Shown one piece after another: positions 54,301 through 63,500 of a stretch of 64,000 bases of DNA. The stretch is from NCBI RefSeq assembly GCF_900109045.1, contig NZ_FNYL01000011.1, positions 233,510 to 297,509 of the forward strand. Direction: 5' to 3'. A program made the translations under genes and the position numbers. Under the pieces are notes generated by a model that ran no database searches, was not told the DNA's origin, and saw nothing but the letters and a program-made list of their open reading frames with translations. This DNA comes from Dyadobacter sp. SG02. Lineage in GTDB: Bacteria; Bacteroidota; Bacteroidia; Cytophagales; Spirosomataceae. Each line of letters starts with the position of its first letter. Within the stretch, counting starts at the first letter, position 1.

Positions 54301-55962
54301 GGTCAGCTTCCGGGCTTCAAAGTGGACGACTGGATCGGCCGCACCCGACACTCGACGCCGGGCGTAGGCTTGATCTCCCCTCCTCCTCACCACGATATTT
54401 ACTCGATCGAGGATTTGGCGCAGCTGATTTTCGACCTTAAAAATGCCAACCGTGCGGCACGTATCAGCGTGAAGCTGGTATCCGAAGCCGGTGTAGGAAC
54501 CGTGGCATCCGGTGTAGCGAAAGCACACGCCGACCACATCCTGATCTCGGGTTACGACGGTGGTACCGGAGCATCTCCATTGAGCTCGATCCGCCACGCG
54601 GGTCTGCCATGGGAGCTTGGTTTGGCCGAAACGCACCAGACTCTGGTAAGAAACAAATTGCGCGGACGGGTAACCGTTCAGGCCGACGGACAGCTCCGTA
54701 CCGGCCGCGACCTCGCGATCGCCGCATTGCTCGGTGCCGAAGAATGGGGTGTTGCAACTGCCGCCCTGGTAGCAGCCGGCTGTATCATGATGCGCAAATG
54801 CCACCTGAACACCTGCCCTGTGGGTGTGGCCACACAGCGCAAAGAACTCCGCGCATTGTTCTCGGGCAAGCCTGAGCACGTGGTGAACATGTTTACCTAC
54901 ATGGCGGAAGAGCTGCGCGAGATCATGGCACAACTAGGTTTCCGTACCGTAAATGAAATGGTTGGTCAGGCTCAGTACCTCGAACTGCGCAATGATATCA
55001 AACATTGGAAATACAAAAACCTGAACTTCGACGCGATCCTGTACAAAGAAGGCGACCTTTCGGTAGCTCAATTCAAACAGGAAGAACAAGATCACGGTAT
55101 CGACGCCATTCTCGACCTCGACCTGATCCGTTCGGCCAAACCGGCGCTCGACAGCAAGGATGAAGTATACGCAGAATTCCCGATCAACAACCTTAACCGG
55201 TCGGTGGGAACAATGCTTTCAAACGAAATCTCGAAGAAATACGGCGGTACTGGCTTGCCAAACGGCAATATCCACTTCAAATTCCGCGGTACTGCGGGCC
55301 AGAGCTTCGGTGCATTCAACACATTGGGTGTACGCCTCGAACTGGAAGGTGACGCGAACGATTACTTCGGAAAAGGCCTTTGCGGCGCCGAGCTGGTCGT
55401 GTATCCCGACCGCGACGCGAAGTTCAAGCCGGAAGAGAACATCATCATCGGTAACGTGGCATTCTATGGTGCTACATCGGGTGACGCCTACATCCGCGGA
55501 ACCGCGGGCGAGCGCTTCTGCGTGCGTAACTCGGGTGCGAAAGTAGTGGTTGAGGGAGTTGGTGACCACGGTCTGGAATATATGACGGGCGGTCTGGCGA
55601 TCATCCTCGGCGAAACAGGCCGCAACTTCGCGGCAGGTATGTCGGGTGGTGTGGCTTACGTACTCGACAAAAACGGAACCTTCGAAGAGAAAGTAAATAA
55701 AGAAATGGTGACGCTGGAAGCATTGACGGATGAAGACAAAGGTATTCTCCGCGAGTATTTGGATAAACATTTCCAATACACCACCAGCAACATCGCTTTC
55801 CAATTGATCCAGAACTGGGAAGAATCTGTGAAGCGATTTGTGAAAGTAATGCCATCCGACTTCCGCAAAGCGCTGGAAGGACGCGGTATCACGCTCGCAC
55901 AGCAAATCGCAGACAAGAACGTGGTGTACAAAGACATCGTCGTAGACGTGGTACACCAGTAA
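51382..55962 (+). CDS. gltB: glutamate synthase large subunit
   Basis: 1526 residues. It transfers the amide of glutamine to 2-oxoglutarate, giving two glutamates. A propeptide of 23 residues precedes the class II amidotransferase nucleophile Cys24 (EFEHDACGIGF). The central domain, the FMN-binding synthase domain (GEGGEDELRYNP, PGVGLISPPPHHDIYSIEDL, ISGYDGGTGASPLSS) and the Cys cluster of the 3Fe-4S centre (CIMMRKCHLNTCPVG) are all present. The C-terminal beta-helix GXGXG domain completes it. It forms an operon with gltD 49 bp downstream. Confidence 0.98.
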   Translation: MSQMSEQMVENQGLYRPEFEHDACGIGFRANIKGRKSHQIVADAIHMLERMEHRGATGFDPNTGDGAGILIQIPHEFFVEESTKLGFHLPPAGEYGVGMIFFPGDELAREESRDILNRKIKKLGLQLLGYRKVPTLNNTLGEGSLSVEPAVEQVFIKRPDDITDDMAFERKLFILRQVAARLIKDTVKGAKNFYFSSLSCRTISYKGQLTTAQLKYYFPDLENESVVSALAVVHSRFSTNTFPSWELAQPFRYIAHNGEINTVKGNVNWIRAGEKSFESKFFSKEEMDMLLPICDRNQSDSANLDNAIELLHLSGRSLPHVMMMLIPEAWDGNEQMDPERKAFYEYHAAIMEPWDGPASISFTDGKMVGATLDRNGLRPSRYWVLDDDTIIMGSEAGVLEVDQARVVTKGRLQPGRMFVVDMEQGRIVPDEEIKSQICTAQPYQQWLDENKLHVDALDHPIRTYRAYDENALLKRQVAFGYTSEDLRMILGPMAQTGMEAIGSMGTDSPLAVLSDQSQHLSTYFKQLFAQVTNPPIDSIRERAIMSLISFVGSTENILTESPKHCRQIALPHPILSVQEFDKLRFVDKDGFQAKTINTYFRADEGGKALERALERICRYAVDAIEDGFEILILSDRAIDSDHAPIPSLLATATIHHHLIREGLRGRVGLLVEAGDVWETHHVATLIGYGAAGVCPYMAFETLAYMNRKNMIEGEFTDEKLHYNYIKAVNKELLKIFSKMGISTLQSYQGAQIFECVGLNKDVIDKYFTGTISRISGMGIPEIAREILVRHKVAYHESAEQKPRLEVGGVYQWKQRGEAHIFNPQSVHLLQQSTRNASYEQFKKYSKLIDDQSHKALTLRGLLRFKKGNAIPLSEVEPVENIFKRFATGAMSFGSISWEAHTTLAIAMNRIGGKSNSGEGGEDELRYNPLANGDSMNSQIKQVASGRFGVTSHYLSNAGELQIKTAQGAKPGEGGQLPGFKVDDWIGRTRHSTPGVGLISPPPHHDIYSIEDLAQLIFDLKNANRAARISVKLVSEAGVGTVASGVAKAHADHILISGYDGGTGASPLSSIRHAGLPWELGLAETHQTLVRNKLRGRVTVQADGQLRTGRDLAIAALLGAEEWGVATAALVAAGCIMMRKCHLNTCPVGVATQRKELRALFSGKPEHVVNMFTYMAEELREIMAQLGFRTVNEMVGQAQYLELRNDIKHWKYKNLNFDAILYKEGDLSVAQFKQEEQDHGIDAILDLDLIRSAKPALDSKDEVYAEFPINNLNRSVGTMLSNEISKKYGGTGLPNGNIHFKFRGTAGQSFGAFNTLGVRLELEGDANDYFGKGLCGAELVVYPDRDAKFKPEENIIIGNVAFYGATSGDAYIRGTAGERFCVRNSGAKVVVEGVGDHGLEYMTGGLAIILGETGRNFAAGMSGGVAYVLDKNGTFEEKVNKEMVTLEALTDEDKGILREYLDKHFQYTTSNIAFQLIQNWEESVKRFVKVMPSDFRKALEGRGITLAQQIADKNVVYKDIVVDVVHQ

Positions 55963-56011
55963 TTTTCAGTTTCAAGATCAACTATCAGAATTTTTTAAAT
56001 CAGTAATAAGA

Positions 56012-57520
56012 ATGGGAAAACCAACCGGATTTTTAGAGTTTGAAAGGGAGTTGCCGAAAAAAAGAAGCATTGACGAGCGTCTGAAAGACTATCGTGAGAT
56101 CGAAACCGCACCGACCGACTCTAATTCCAAACAGCAGGCAGCCCGTTGTATGGACTGCGGAATTCCTTTTTGCCATAATGGTTGTCCGCTAGGCAACATC
56201 ATCCCCGAGTTCAACGACGCGGTATATGATGAAAACTGGGGACTGGCCTACGAAATATTAGCGTCTACCAACAACTTCCCTGAATTCACAGGCCGCATTT
56301 GCCCAGCTCCTTGCGAAGCATCCTGCGTACTGGGTATCAACAAGCCGCCGGTAGCGATCGAGTACATCGAGAAATCGATCATCGAGAAAGCATTCGAACT
56401 AGGTTTGGTAAAACCACGCATTCCTAAAACCCGCACCGGCAAAAGAGTAGCCGTGGTAGGTTCGGGACCTGCGGGTATGGCGGCTGCTTACCAGCTCAAC
56501 CAGGCCGGCCACTCGGTAGTATTGCTGGAAAGAGCGGACAGAATCGGTGGACTGGTACGTTACGGTATCCCCGATTTCAAACTCGACAAAGGCATTATCG
56601 ACCGCCGTATGGCTGTAATGGAAGCCGAAGGCGTCGAATTCCGTACCGGCGTGAATGTAGGTGTGGATATCAAAGCCGAAGAGCTTCAAAATGAATTCGA
56701 CGCGGTGTTGCTGACCGTTGGATCGACTGTACCGAGGGATGTAAAAATCCAGGGCCGTCAGTTCAAGGGAGTACACTTCGCGATGGAGTTCCTGAGCCAG
56801 CAGAACAAACGCGTAGCCGGTATCGACCGCGTGGTAGATCACCGCGGCGCGACTTATGCCAATGGCGAGATCCTCGCTACGGACAAGCACGTTGTCGTAA
56901 TCGGTGGTGGTGATACGGGTTCCGACTGCGTAGGTACTTCGGGCCGTCACGGTGCGAAATCCGTCACACAGATCGAGCTGATGCCGATTCCTCCGAAAGA
57001 CCGCGATGCGAGCACACCCTGGCCGAACTGGCCGATGATGCTCCGCACTTCGACCTCACACGAGGAAGGCTGCGACAGACACTGGTCTATCAATACCAAA
57101 GAATTCATCGGTGACGAAAACGGCAACCTGACCGCGTTGAAAATCGTCGACCTCGACTGGCAGAAAGACCCTGAAACGGGCCGTATGCAAATGAGAGAGG
57201 TGGATGGCAGCGAGCGTACCATTCCTTGCGACCTGGCGTTCCTGGCGGCCGGCTTCCTGCACCCGCAGCAAGAAGGCCTGCTGAGCGACCTCGACCTGGA
57301 ATTCGACGAGCGTGGCAATATCAAAACCAACGGGTACCAATCGACTTCCAACGAGAAAGTATTCGCAGCTGGCGACTGCCGCCGCGGACAATCGCTCGTG
57401 GTATGGGCAATCTCCGAAGGCCGCGAAGCGGCCCGTTCGGTAGACGAGTACCTGATGGGCGAGTCATTCCTCGAAGCCAAGGCTGTATCGATGCTGAATC
57501 CTGTGTTCGCGCACGCGTAA
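56012..57520 (+). CDS. gltD: glutamate synthase small subunit
   Basis: 502 residues; it feeds electrons from NAD(P)H through FAD and 4Fe-4S centres to GltB. The N-terminal Cys motifs CMDCGIPFCHNGCPLG and CPAPCEASC bind the Fe-S clusters. The FAD site is VAVVGSGPAGMAAAYQL, and the NAD(P)H site VVVIGGGDTGSDCVG, with AAGDCRRGQSLVVWAI near the end. Length and motif order are normal. It is the last gene of the gltBD operon, followed by a hairpin. Confidence 0.98.
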   Translation: MGKPTGFLEFERELPKKRSIDERLKDYREIETAPTDSNSKQQAARCMDCGIPFCHNGCPLGNIIPEFNDAVYDENWGLAYEILASTNNFPEFTGRICPAPCEASCVLGINKPPVAIEYIEKSIIEKAFELGLVKPRIPKTRTGKRVAVVGSGPAGMAAAYQLNQAGHSVVLLERADRIGGLVRYGIPDFKLDKGIIDRRMAVMEAEGVEFRTGVNVGVDIKAEELQNEFDAVLLTVGSTVPRDVKIQGRQFKGVHFAMEFLSQQNKRVAGIDRVVDHRGATYANGEILATDKHVVVIGGGDTGSDCVGTSGRHGAKSVTQIELMPIPPKDRDASTPWPNWPMMLRTSTSHEEGCDRHWSINTKEFIGDENGNLTALKIVDLDWQKDPETGRMQMREVDGSERTIPCDLAFLAAGFLHPQQEGLLSDLDLEFDERGNIKTNGYQSTSNEKVFAAGDCRRGQSLVVWAISEGREAARSVDEYLMGESFLEAKAVSMLNPVFAHA

Positions 57521-57569
57521 TCAGTAGTAATCAGTACAGGTTTAAGCCAGCCTCTATATATTGTTATTG

Positions 57570-57600
57570 CAAGAAAGCTGCCCCATCCGGCAGCTTCTTG
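57570..57600 (+). terminator. hairpin after gltD
   Basis: Stem of about 12 bp (57571-57582 with 57589-57600, small bulge) and a moderately T-rich tail, located 50 bp after the gltD stop. Confidence 0.65.
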
Positions 57601-57613
57601 CTTTATATCCCTT

Positions 57614-57621
57614 TATATTTG
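57614..57621 (+). promoter_or_regulatory. -7 element of deacetylase-TatD-asparaginase operon
   Basis: TATATTTG (TAnnTTTG), 22 bp before the ATG at 57644. Confidence 0.65.
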
Positions 57622-57643
57622 AAGCGCAAATTTCATCGACAGC

Positions 57644-58270
57644 ATGTTCCTGCATCATTCCCCATTCTGGCTGAAAGCGTTTTTCCCTGGTTTTACCTGG
57701 CATATTCCCACGAAAGAGAAGACCATTTTCCTGACTTTCGACGACGGGCCTATCCCTGACATTACCGAGCAAGTGCTGGCATTATTGGCCAAATACGACG
57801 CCAAAGCGACGTTTTTCAGCATTGGTGCTAATGTGCTGAAACATCCGGATATATATGAAATGGTGCAAAATGGCGGGCATTCCATTGGTAACCACACATT
57901 CAATCATATGAATGGCTGGAAAACCGAGGATGCTGTTTATCTGGAAAATATTCGGCAATGCCAGGATCAGCTCGATCTCCAAACAAAGCTCTTCCGCCCA
58001 CCTTACGGACGCATTAAGAAGAGCCAGTCCAGGGTGGTTTTGCAAGACAAGCAGATCATCATGTGGGACGTCCTCAGCGGCGACTTTTCCCCGCAGATCA
58101 CTCCGGAAATTTGTTTAAAAAAATCCCTTCAACACACCCGGCCCGGCTCCATCGTGCTTTTCCACGACAGCATTAAGGCCTCCAAAAACATGCTTCATAC
58201 GCTCCCCCGCTACCTCGAACATTTCAGCGAGAAGGGCTACCGTTTTGAAGCATTATCTATGCAACAATGA
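57644..58270 (+). CDS. polysaccharide deacetylase (NodB-type, CE4)
   Basis: 208 residues. Metal-dependent deacetylase of a carbohydrate such as peptidoglycan or chitin-like polymers. The CE4 motifs are complete: TFDDGP (catalytic base and metal Asp), GNHTFNH (metal His pair), RPPYGR, WDVLSGDF and the final VLFHDS with the catalytic His. No signal peptide or TM anchor is clear, only a moderately hydrophobic N-terminus (FLHHSPFWLKAFFPGF). It overlaps the next gene by 4 bp (ATGA), so the two are translationally coupled. Confidence 0.93.
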   Translation: MFLHHSPFWLKAFFPGFTWHIPTKEKTIFLTFDDGPIPDITEQVLALLAKYDAKATFFSIGANVLKHPDIYEMVQNGGHSIGNHTFNHMNGWKTEDAVYLENIRQCQDQLDLQTKLFRPPYGRIKKSQSRVVLQDKQIIMWDVLSGDFSPQITPEICLKKSLQHTRPGSIVLFHDSIKASKNMLHTLPRYLEHFSEKGYRFEALSMQQ

Positions 58271-59034
58271 TTGAAACCCACGCCCACATATACAGCGACG
58301 ATTACGCCGAAGACCGTACCGAAATGCTCAACCGCGCCTGGAATGCCGGTATCGAGCAGATATGGATGCCTAATTGCGACCACGAGACCATCGACGGCAT
58401 GCTCGGACTCGCCGAAAAATACCCCGGCAAATGCCTCCCGATGATCGGCCTCCACCCTACTTACGTGAAGGAAAATTTTGAAAAGGAATTGCAGATCATG
58501 GAAGAATGGCTCAGCAAATATGAGTTCATCGCCGTCGGGGAGATTGGTATGGACCTTTTCTGGGATGTTACGTTTAAAGAACAACAGGAAAAGGCATTTC
58601 TATACCAATGCGGCCTCGCGCGCAAGCACAACCTCTGGATCGACATTCACAGCCGCAGCGCGTTTTGGGAAACTGTGAAGCTCATCGAAGATTTCGCCGA
58701 TCCCGCATTGACCGGCATTTTTCATTGTTTTACGGGCACGTTAGAAGAAGCGCAAAAAGCCATTGAACTGGGTTTTAAACTCGGCATTGGCGGCGTGGCT
58801 ACATTTAAAAATGGGGGTCTGGACAAAGTGATACCGCATGTCGGCATCGAACATCTGGTGCTCGAAACCGATGCGCCCTACCTGGCCCCTGTTCCCTACC
58901 GCGGCAAACGCAATGAAGTCGCCTACATCGATCTCGTAGCCCAGCGCGTGGCCGATTTGAAAGAAATAACCAAAGCAGACGTCATCGCCGCCACCACCGC
59001 GAACGCCAAAAGCATGCTCAACAAACTACCCTGA
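58267..59034 (+). CDS. TatD family metal-dependent hydrolase
   Basis: 255 residues, TIM-barrel amidohydrolase fold. The opening metal motif is ETHAHI (H-x-H), then VGEIGMDLFWD with the metal Glu, IDIHSRSA, GIFHCFTG and ETDAPYLAP with the catalytic Asp. Family members are DNases or D-aminoacyl-tRNA deacylases; the physiological role here is unknown. It sits in the middle of a three-gene operon, overlapping the deacetylase by 4 bp and the asparaginase by 1 bp. Confidence 0.93.
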   Translation: MIETHAHIYSDDYAEDRTEMLNRAWNAGIEQIWMPNCDHETIDGMLGLAEKYPGKCLPMIGLHPTYVKENFEKELQIMEEWLSKYEFIAVGEIGMDLFWDVTFKEQQEKAFLYQCGLARKHNLWIDIHSRSAFWETVKLIEDFADPALTGIFHCFTGTLEEAQKAIELGFKLGIGGVATFKNGGLDKVIPHVGIEHLVLETDAPYLAPVPYRGKRNEVAYIDLVAQRVADLKEITKADVIAATTANAKSMLNKLP

Positions 59035-60107
59035 TGGACTATACGAAAATCCATATTAACCCCATTTCCCCCGAACCGACCACCGGCTCCGTACTGGTCA
59101 TCTACACCGGAGGTACGCTGGGAATGGTATATGAAACAAAAGGCAAGCAACTCGTCCCGTTCGACTTTCAGCAGATCATCGAAAAGGTCCCGGAGATCAG
59201 CCGGCTGGATTTTGACATTACCTTTCTTTCGCTCCCCGAGCCGATCGACTCGTCGAATATGAACCCGGCAATCTGGATCGAGCTAGCGGGCATTATAGAG
59301 GCGCATTACGAGCAGTTCGACAGCTTTGTGATCCTGCACGGAACGGATACCATGGCCTACACGGCATCTGCATTGAGTTATTTGCTCGAAAACCTCAACA
59401 AACCCGTCATCCTCACGGGCGCGCAGCTGCCCATAGGCGTAGCGCGCTCGGACGCGCGTGAGAACGTGATAACTGCTTTGGAACTGGCGGCAGCCAAGAA
59501 TGCCGAAGGCCATCCGATCATCACGGAAGTTTGCATTTATTTTAATTCCAGTTTGCTGCGCGGTAACCGCTCCAAAAAGCAGGAAAGCTCTGATTTCAAC
59601 GCATTCCATTCCGAAAACTACCCCGCTCTCGCGAATGCGGGCGTAAATATCGAATACAACTTTCCGTACATCAAACCTTACAAAGCGGGTTTGAAACTGA
59701 AAGTCCACAAAAGCTTTGATAGCAATGTCGCATTCCTGAAAATGTTCCCCGGCATCAGCCGGCAAGTCGTGGAATCGATATTGAATATCGAAGGATTAAG
59801 AGGTATCGTCCTCGAAACCTATGGCGCCGGCAACGCCACCACCGAGCCCTGGTTCCTGAACGCGATCAGCAACGCCATCGAGCGCGACATCGTGATCTTC
59901 AACGTCTCCCAATGCGACGGCGGCCGCGTGTCGCAGGGACAATACCAAACCAGCAAGTTCCTGCAACAGATCGGCGTCATCAGCGGCTCGGACATCACCG
60001 CCGAAGCTGCGATCACCAAAATGATGTACGTTTTCGCCTGCGAACGCCCCGGCGGCGCCTGCATCGACCTGCTCGGCCAGCCCCTCCGCGGAGAAATGAG
60101 CATTTGA
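59034..60107 (+). CDS. ansA: type I (cytoplasmic) L-asparaginase
   Basis: 357 residues; hydrolyses L-asparagine to aspartate and ammonia. No signal peptide, so it is of cytoplasmic type. The first active-site Thr lies in VIYTGGTLGM; the second motif, ILHGTDTMAYTASAL, supplies Thr, Asp and later Lys. The C-terminal small domain (VLETYGAGNATTE) is complete. The start overlaps the TatD stop by one base (TGATG). Confidence 0.95.
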   Translation: MDYTKIHINPISPEPTTGSVLVIYTGGTLGMVYETKGKQLVPFDFQQIIEKVPEISRLDFDITFLSLPEPIDSSNMNPAIWIELAGIIEAHYEQFDSFVILHGTDTMAYTASALSYLLENLNKPVILTGAQLPIGVARSDARENVITALELAAAKNAEGHPIITEVCIYFNSSLLRGNRSKKQESSDFNAFHSENYPALANAGVNIEYNFPYIKPYKAGLKLKVHKSFDSNVAFLKMFPGISRQVVESILNIEGLRGIVLETYGAGNATTEPWFLNAISNAIERDIVIFNVSQCDGGRVSQGQYQTSKFLQQIGVISGSDITAEAAITKMMYVFACERPGGACIDLLGQPLRGEMSI

Positions 60108-60120
60108 TTTCGCATTGGAT

Positions 60121-60150
60121 TTGGAAACAACAATCTCTTCACTATATTTG
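60121..60150 (+). promoter_or_regulatory. promoter of tRNA-Ser (GGA)
   Basis: TTGG at 60121-60124 and TATATTTG at 60143-60150, with 19 bp between TTG and the -7 element, an ideal Bacteroidota promoter. The tRNA starts 10 nt downstream. Confidence 0.85.
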
Positions 60151-60159
60151 CACCCCAAT

Positions 60160-60246
60160 AGAGAGGTGCCCGAGTGGTTGAAGGGGCTACCCTGGAAAGG
60201 TAGTATATGGGTAACTGTATCGAGAGTTCGAATCTCTTCCTCTCTG
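60160..60246 (+). tRNA. tRNA-Ser (anticodon GGA)
   Basis: 87 nt: acceptor AGAGAGG against CCTCTCT, anticodon stem CTACC/GGTAG with loop CTGGAAA, long variable arm, T-loop TTCGAAT. CCA is not encoded. It is a single gene with its own promoter and terminator. Confidence 0.96.
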
Positions 60247-60247
60247 C

Positions 60248-60283
60248 AAAATGCCTCTGCTGGTAACAGCAGGGGCATTTTTT
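60248..60283 (+). terminator. terminator of tRNA-Ser
   Basis: Hairpin with arms about 60248-60262 and 60267-60281 (one bulge), 4-nt loop GTAA, then a T-run. It begins one base after the tRNA. Confidence 0.9.
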
Positions 60284-60315
60284 GTTTTCGGGACAATTAG
60301 CGGGACGAATTTATT

Positions 60316-60427
60316 TTCGGCAAGTGTCGCTTCCGCTTCCGACCGGGAACTTTCACTGTTGTAATGAATAGCAAGCTTGGAAGTTCCTTTCATTGCCAGG
60401 TTGCGAGCGAGCAAGCCTTAATGACCA
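60316..60427 (-). pseudogene. fragment resembling an SDR oxidoreductase
   Basis: A - strand reading of about 33 codons gives LARNLAMKGTSKLAIHYN and then SESSRSEAEATLAE, which looks like the cofactor-binding start of an SDR (helix, strand beta2 with HYNS). A VIK reading just upstream is in a different frame, so at least one frameshift is needed. There is no first strand with GxxxGxG before it and no continuation after it. It is a gene remnant next to a tRNA, a common place for insertions. Similarity was judged by eye only. Confidence 0.45.
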
Positions 60428-60443
60428 TAAGGCTCCCCTGTCA

Positions 60444-60475
60444 AGAAGATATGGAATCAAAATCCCATATCTTCT
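60444..60475 (-). terminator. hairpin terminator of thioester-domain protein gene
   Basis: About 11-bp stem (60444-60454 with 60464-60475) downstream of the stop at 60506 on the - strand. Confidence 0.7.
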
Positions 60476-60505
60476 CTCCATGCCGGGATACACGGAATCT
60501 CTGCT

Positions 60506-63500
60506 TTATTTCACAACAAACATCTTCGTTTGCACGTCGCCGCTGGTTGAGATGAAGCGTAGTACATACATGCCTGAGGCAAGTCCATGCAAATTCAATT
60601 CCTGGGTTTTGGCCAGGCTCTGTTGCAGCACCAGACTCCCAGTCAGAGTCGTTAACTCAGCACGATACCGCTCGGAACCTGGTATAGAGATAATCAATTT
60701 TCCATTCACAACCGGGTTAGGATAGACAGATATCCGCTCCGTGCCATTTTCAACAGACACCGCTCTGATAGCGCTGAAAGCATATGTGTCGTCATTGTCG
60801 ACCATTCTCAGGCGGTATAGATTTTCCCCTTTTTCCGGTGAAGCGTCGGTGTAAGTGTAGTTTCTCAAAACACTGCTTTCCCCGTTTGACCGAACACTAC
60901 CGATTGTAGACCAAACTTTGCCATTGCGGCTACGCTCGATCTCAAAGCGGTCCGAATTTACTTCTTCGGTTGTCGACCAGGTAAGCAGTGCCGTGTTCCC
61001 TTCTTTTCTGGCATCAAAGGCTACCAGTGTTACCGGCATCGGGCAATCGACGATGATGGTCATTGTAGCAATCGATTCCAGGCCATTGCCATCGGTTACC
61101 ACGTAATCGATAGATATGGTGTCGCGGAGGCCATTGACCGGAGTAAATGTGATCGCACCCGTCACAGTATTCACATTATATTCACCCTGTCCAGCGACAT
61201 TCAGGGTCGTCACCCGGGCAAGCGTGCCTGGCGTCAACAGTTTCACACTGGAAGGGACCAGCGGCGCACTGCCCGCCACGTCATTGGCCAGCACATCGAC
61301 CGTAGCCGCGTTGCAAGTAGTGGTACCGTTGTCGTCCACAGCCACTGGCGGATCATTTACGATGGCGCTTGGGCAGCGCGCGCCATCACCCGGCGTCACG
61401 CCCGATGCCGTTGAAAACAGGGAGGCTGTAAGATTTGTAAGCGGCGCGCTGATCTTGAAAATGGCCCCGCTGCCATTATTACCTACATACATATCGCCAT
61501 CCGTATCAAAGAATGCAGTGCCAAAAGCGCCGGTATAGGCAGATGTTTCGATGCCTGCGCCGGTTACTGAGCCCAAGGTAGTCCGGTTACCCGTTGCCGG
61601 ATCAAACTGGTATAGCACCTTGCTCGTTCCAAATCCGTAAAGCATGCCATTGGTCGGGTTGAAGGACCAATCGTTCAAGTCGGTCGGCGAAGTCGGTAGT
61701 GTTACGGCAGTCAGGTAATTCGCGGAGCCGGGATTCAGGTCGACCTTAGTGATCTGGTTGGAATTGGAGGCATACAAATACAGAATGCCATCCGGACTGA
61801 CATCTCCGGTTGCATAACCAGGCACTGGTGAAGGGAAACCGGTCACATCATGGAATGTCACAGACCAGTCACTGCCGATGCGGACGAGCTGATTGGTGCC
61901 ATAGCGGAAACCCCAGATGTAGTTATCGACGGTGTTGTAGCCGATGGCGTTAATGAAAGCATTAGGGCCTTCAATCAAGGTCTGTTTGCCCAGGGCTGTA
62001 ACACCGCTCGAAAGGTCGAGTGTGTAGCCGTCCGAAACGTTGGCACCACCGATATTCCGGTTACCGATCACATAGCTCAACTCAGAGCATGGGAAAGCGG
62101 GCTGAGCAGCCCAGGTTGCGGAAGCTTCCCGAAAGGGATAGGTAGTCTCGCCCTTGCTTAACCCAATAAATCCCTGGAAATCGTCCAGACCTGTACAGGG
62201 TTCATATACAATGAGATTATTGACATTCCAAAAACCTGGTTGATTGTATACAACCCGTAACGTCGCTGTGGTACTTGCGGCACTGGTAACAGACACTGTC
62301 GCGGAAGCGGGCGATGACGCAAACGTCATAGTACTGTCACTTGGATTATAGGTCGCCCCTGTCACCGAGTTCAGGGTTATGCCTGTGGGGAGTTTTAACT
62401 TAAAAACCCTCGGATGTCCTGCGTCGTCTGTTAGGTTAACAGTAAAGTTCTGAGGCGTCCCTGCCGACACCGCCGATGCCGGGCCAGTAATTGAAAACAC
62501 TGGCTCAGCCGGGCTTGGCAGGCTGGGAATAGCATCGATCGCATCTCCATGAAGACCAGAGTAGGGAATCGTATAGTCGGGTCCAAGAGTAGTATTCACC
62601 GCACCCTGAACATCCATGAAGTTTTGATAAGTCGTTGCCGGTGTTGCAATGTTTTTCATTATATAGACCAGGCGGGCTGCCTTTAATTGATCAACGGCAT
62701 CCGCACTTCCTGATTTATCCAGGTCCTGGCGAACCTGTGGAGAAAAAACAACCTGTCCTATATAATTGCTGTTCGCCATAGAAGGCGCGGGCTTCCCGTA
62801 ATCAATGCAAAAAGAGATTTCGGAGGAAACGAGGTTCTTATTCGCATCAAAATAGGCAGTGGCAATGGGGGCGGCTTCCTCGGGATAGGAATCCATCACA
62901 GTATATGAGTTGGGGGTGATAAACTTTTTCCAGTAAGCAACCTGAAAACCAAATGCTGACGTAGCAACCTCATCCCCGGTTGTATAGGGGATATAGATTT
63001 TAAAGTTCCCTCCCGCGGAAGCGACAGGACTCTCAAATGTCACAGTAACAGAGCCTGTATAGGTACGGGTTTGCAATAAATAACCCGAAGCATTTGCCGA
63101 TGTTATGGTTTCGGCCGGCGTCCCGGTTGCAGACGTGCCCTGATAAATCTTGATAACCGCGGCGGGGGCCATGTCCAGAAAGTCAAACCGAAAAACAACC
63201 TTGCCTGTTGTTCCATCGGACAGTTCCGGATTAATTGTAGCCATACGAAGAGGGTAAACGGCATTCATCGTCTCGGAGAGTGTCAATTTGCCCGACGTCG
63301 CCTTTCCGCTCCCACTTTTTCCAGCCGGCACATTCTCCGGAAAAAAATTCACATCATCGCTTTCATCAAAAAAGTACCAACTGGTTCCTCCCCCAGGATC
63401 TGGACATGACTGAGCGTTCGCAAATGATAATGATACGCACGTAAAAATGGCGACAAGAATGAAGTTCGTGAACCTGGCAGTAAGACTACCAGGGATGTAT

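Noticed and set aside
57226..57759. 177-residue frame overlapping gltD and the deacetylase
   Set aside because: It crosses the gltD end, the terminator and the next promoter, and has no family features.
60115..60300. 61-residue frame over tRNA-Ser
   Set aside because: It translates through the tRNA and its terminator; the RNA gene explains the sequence.
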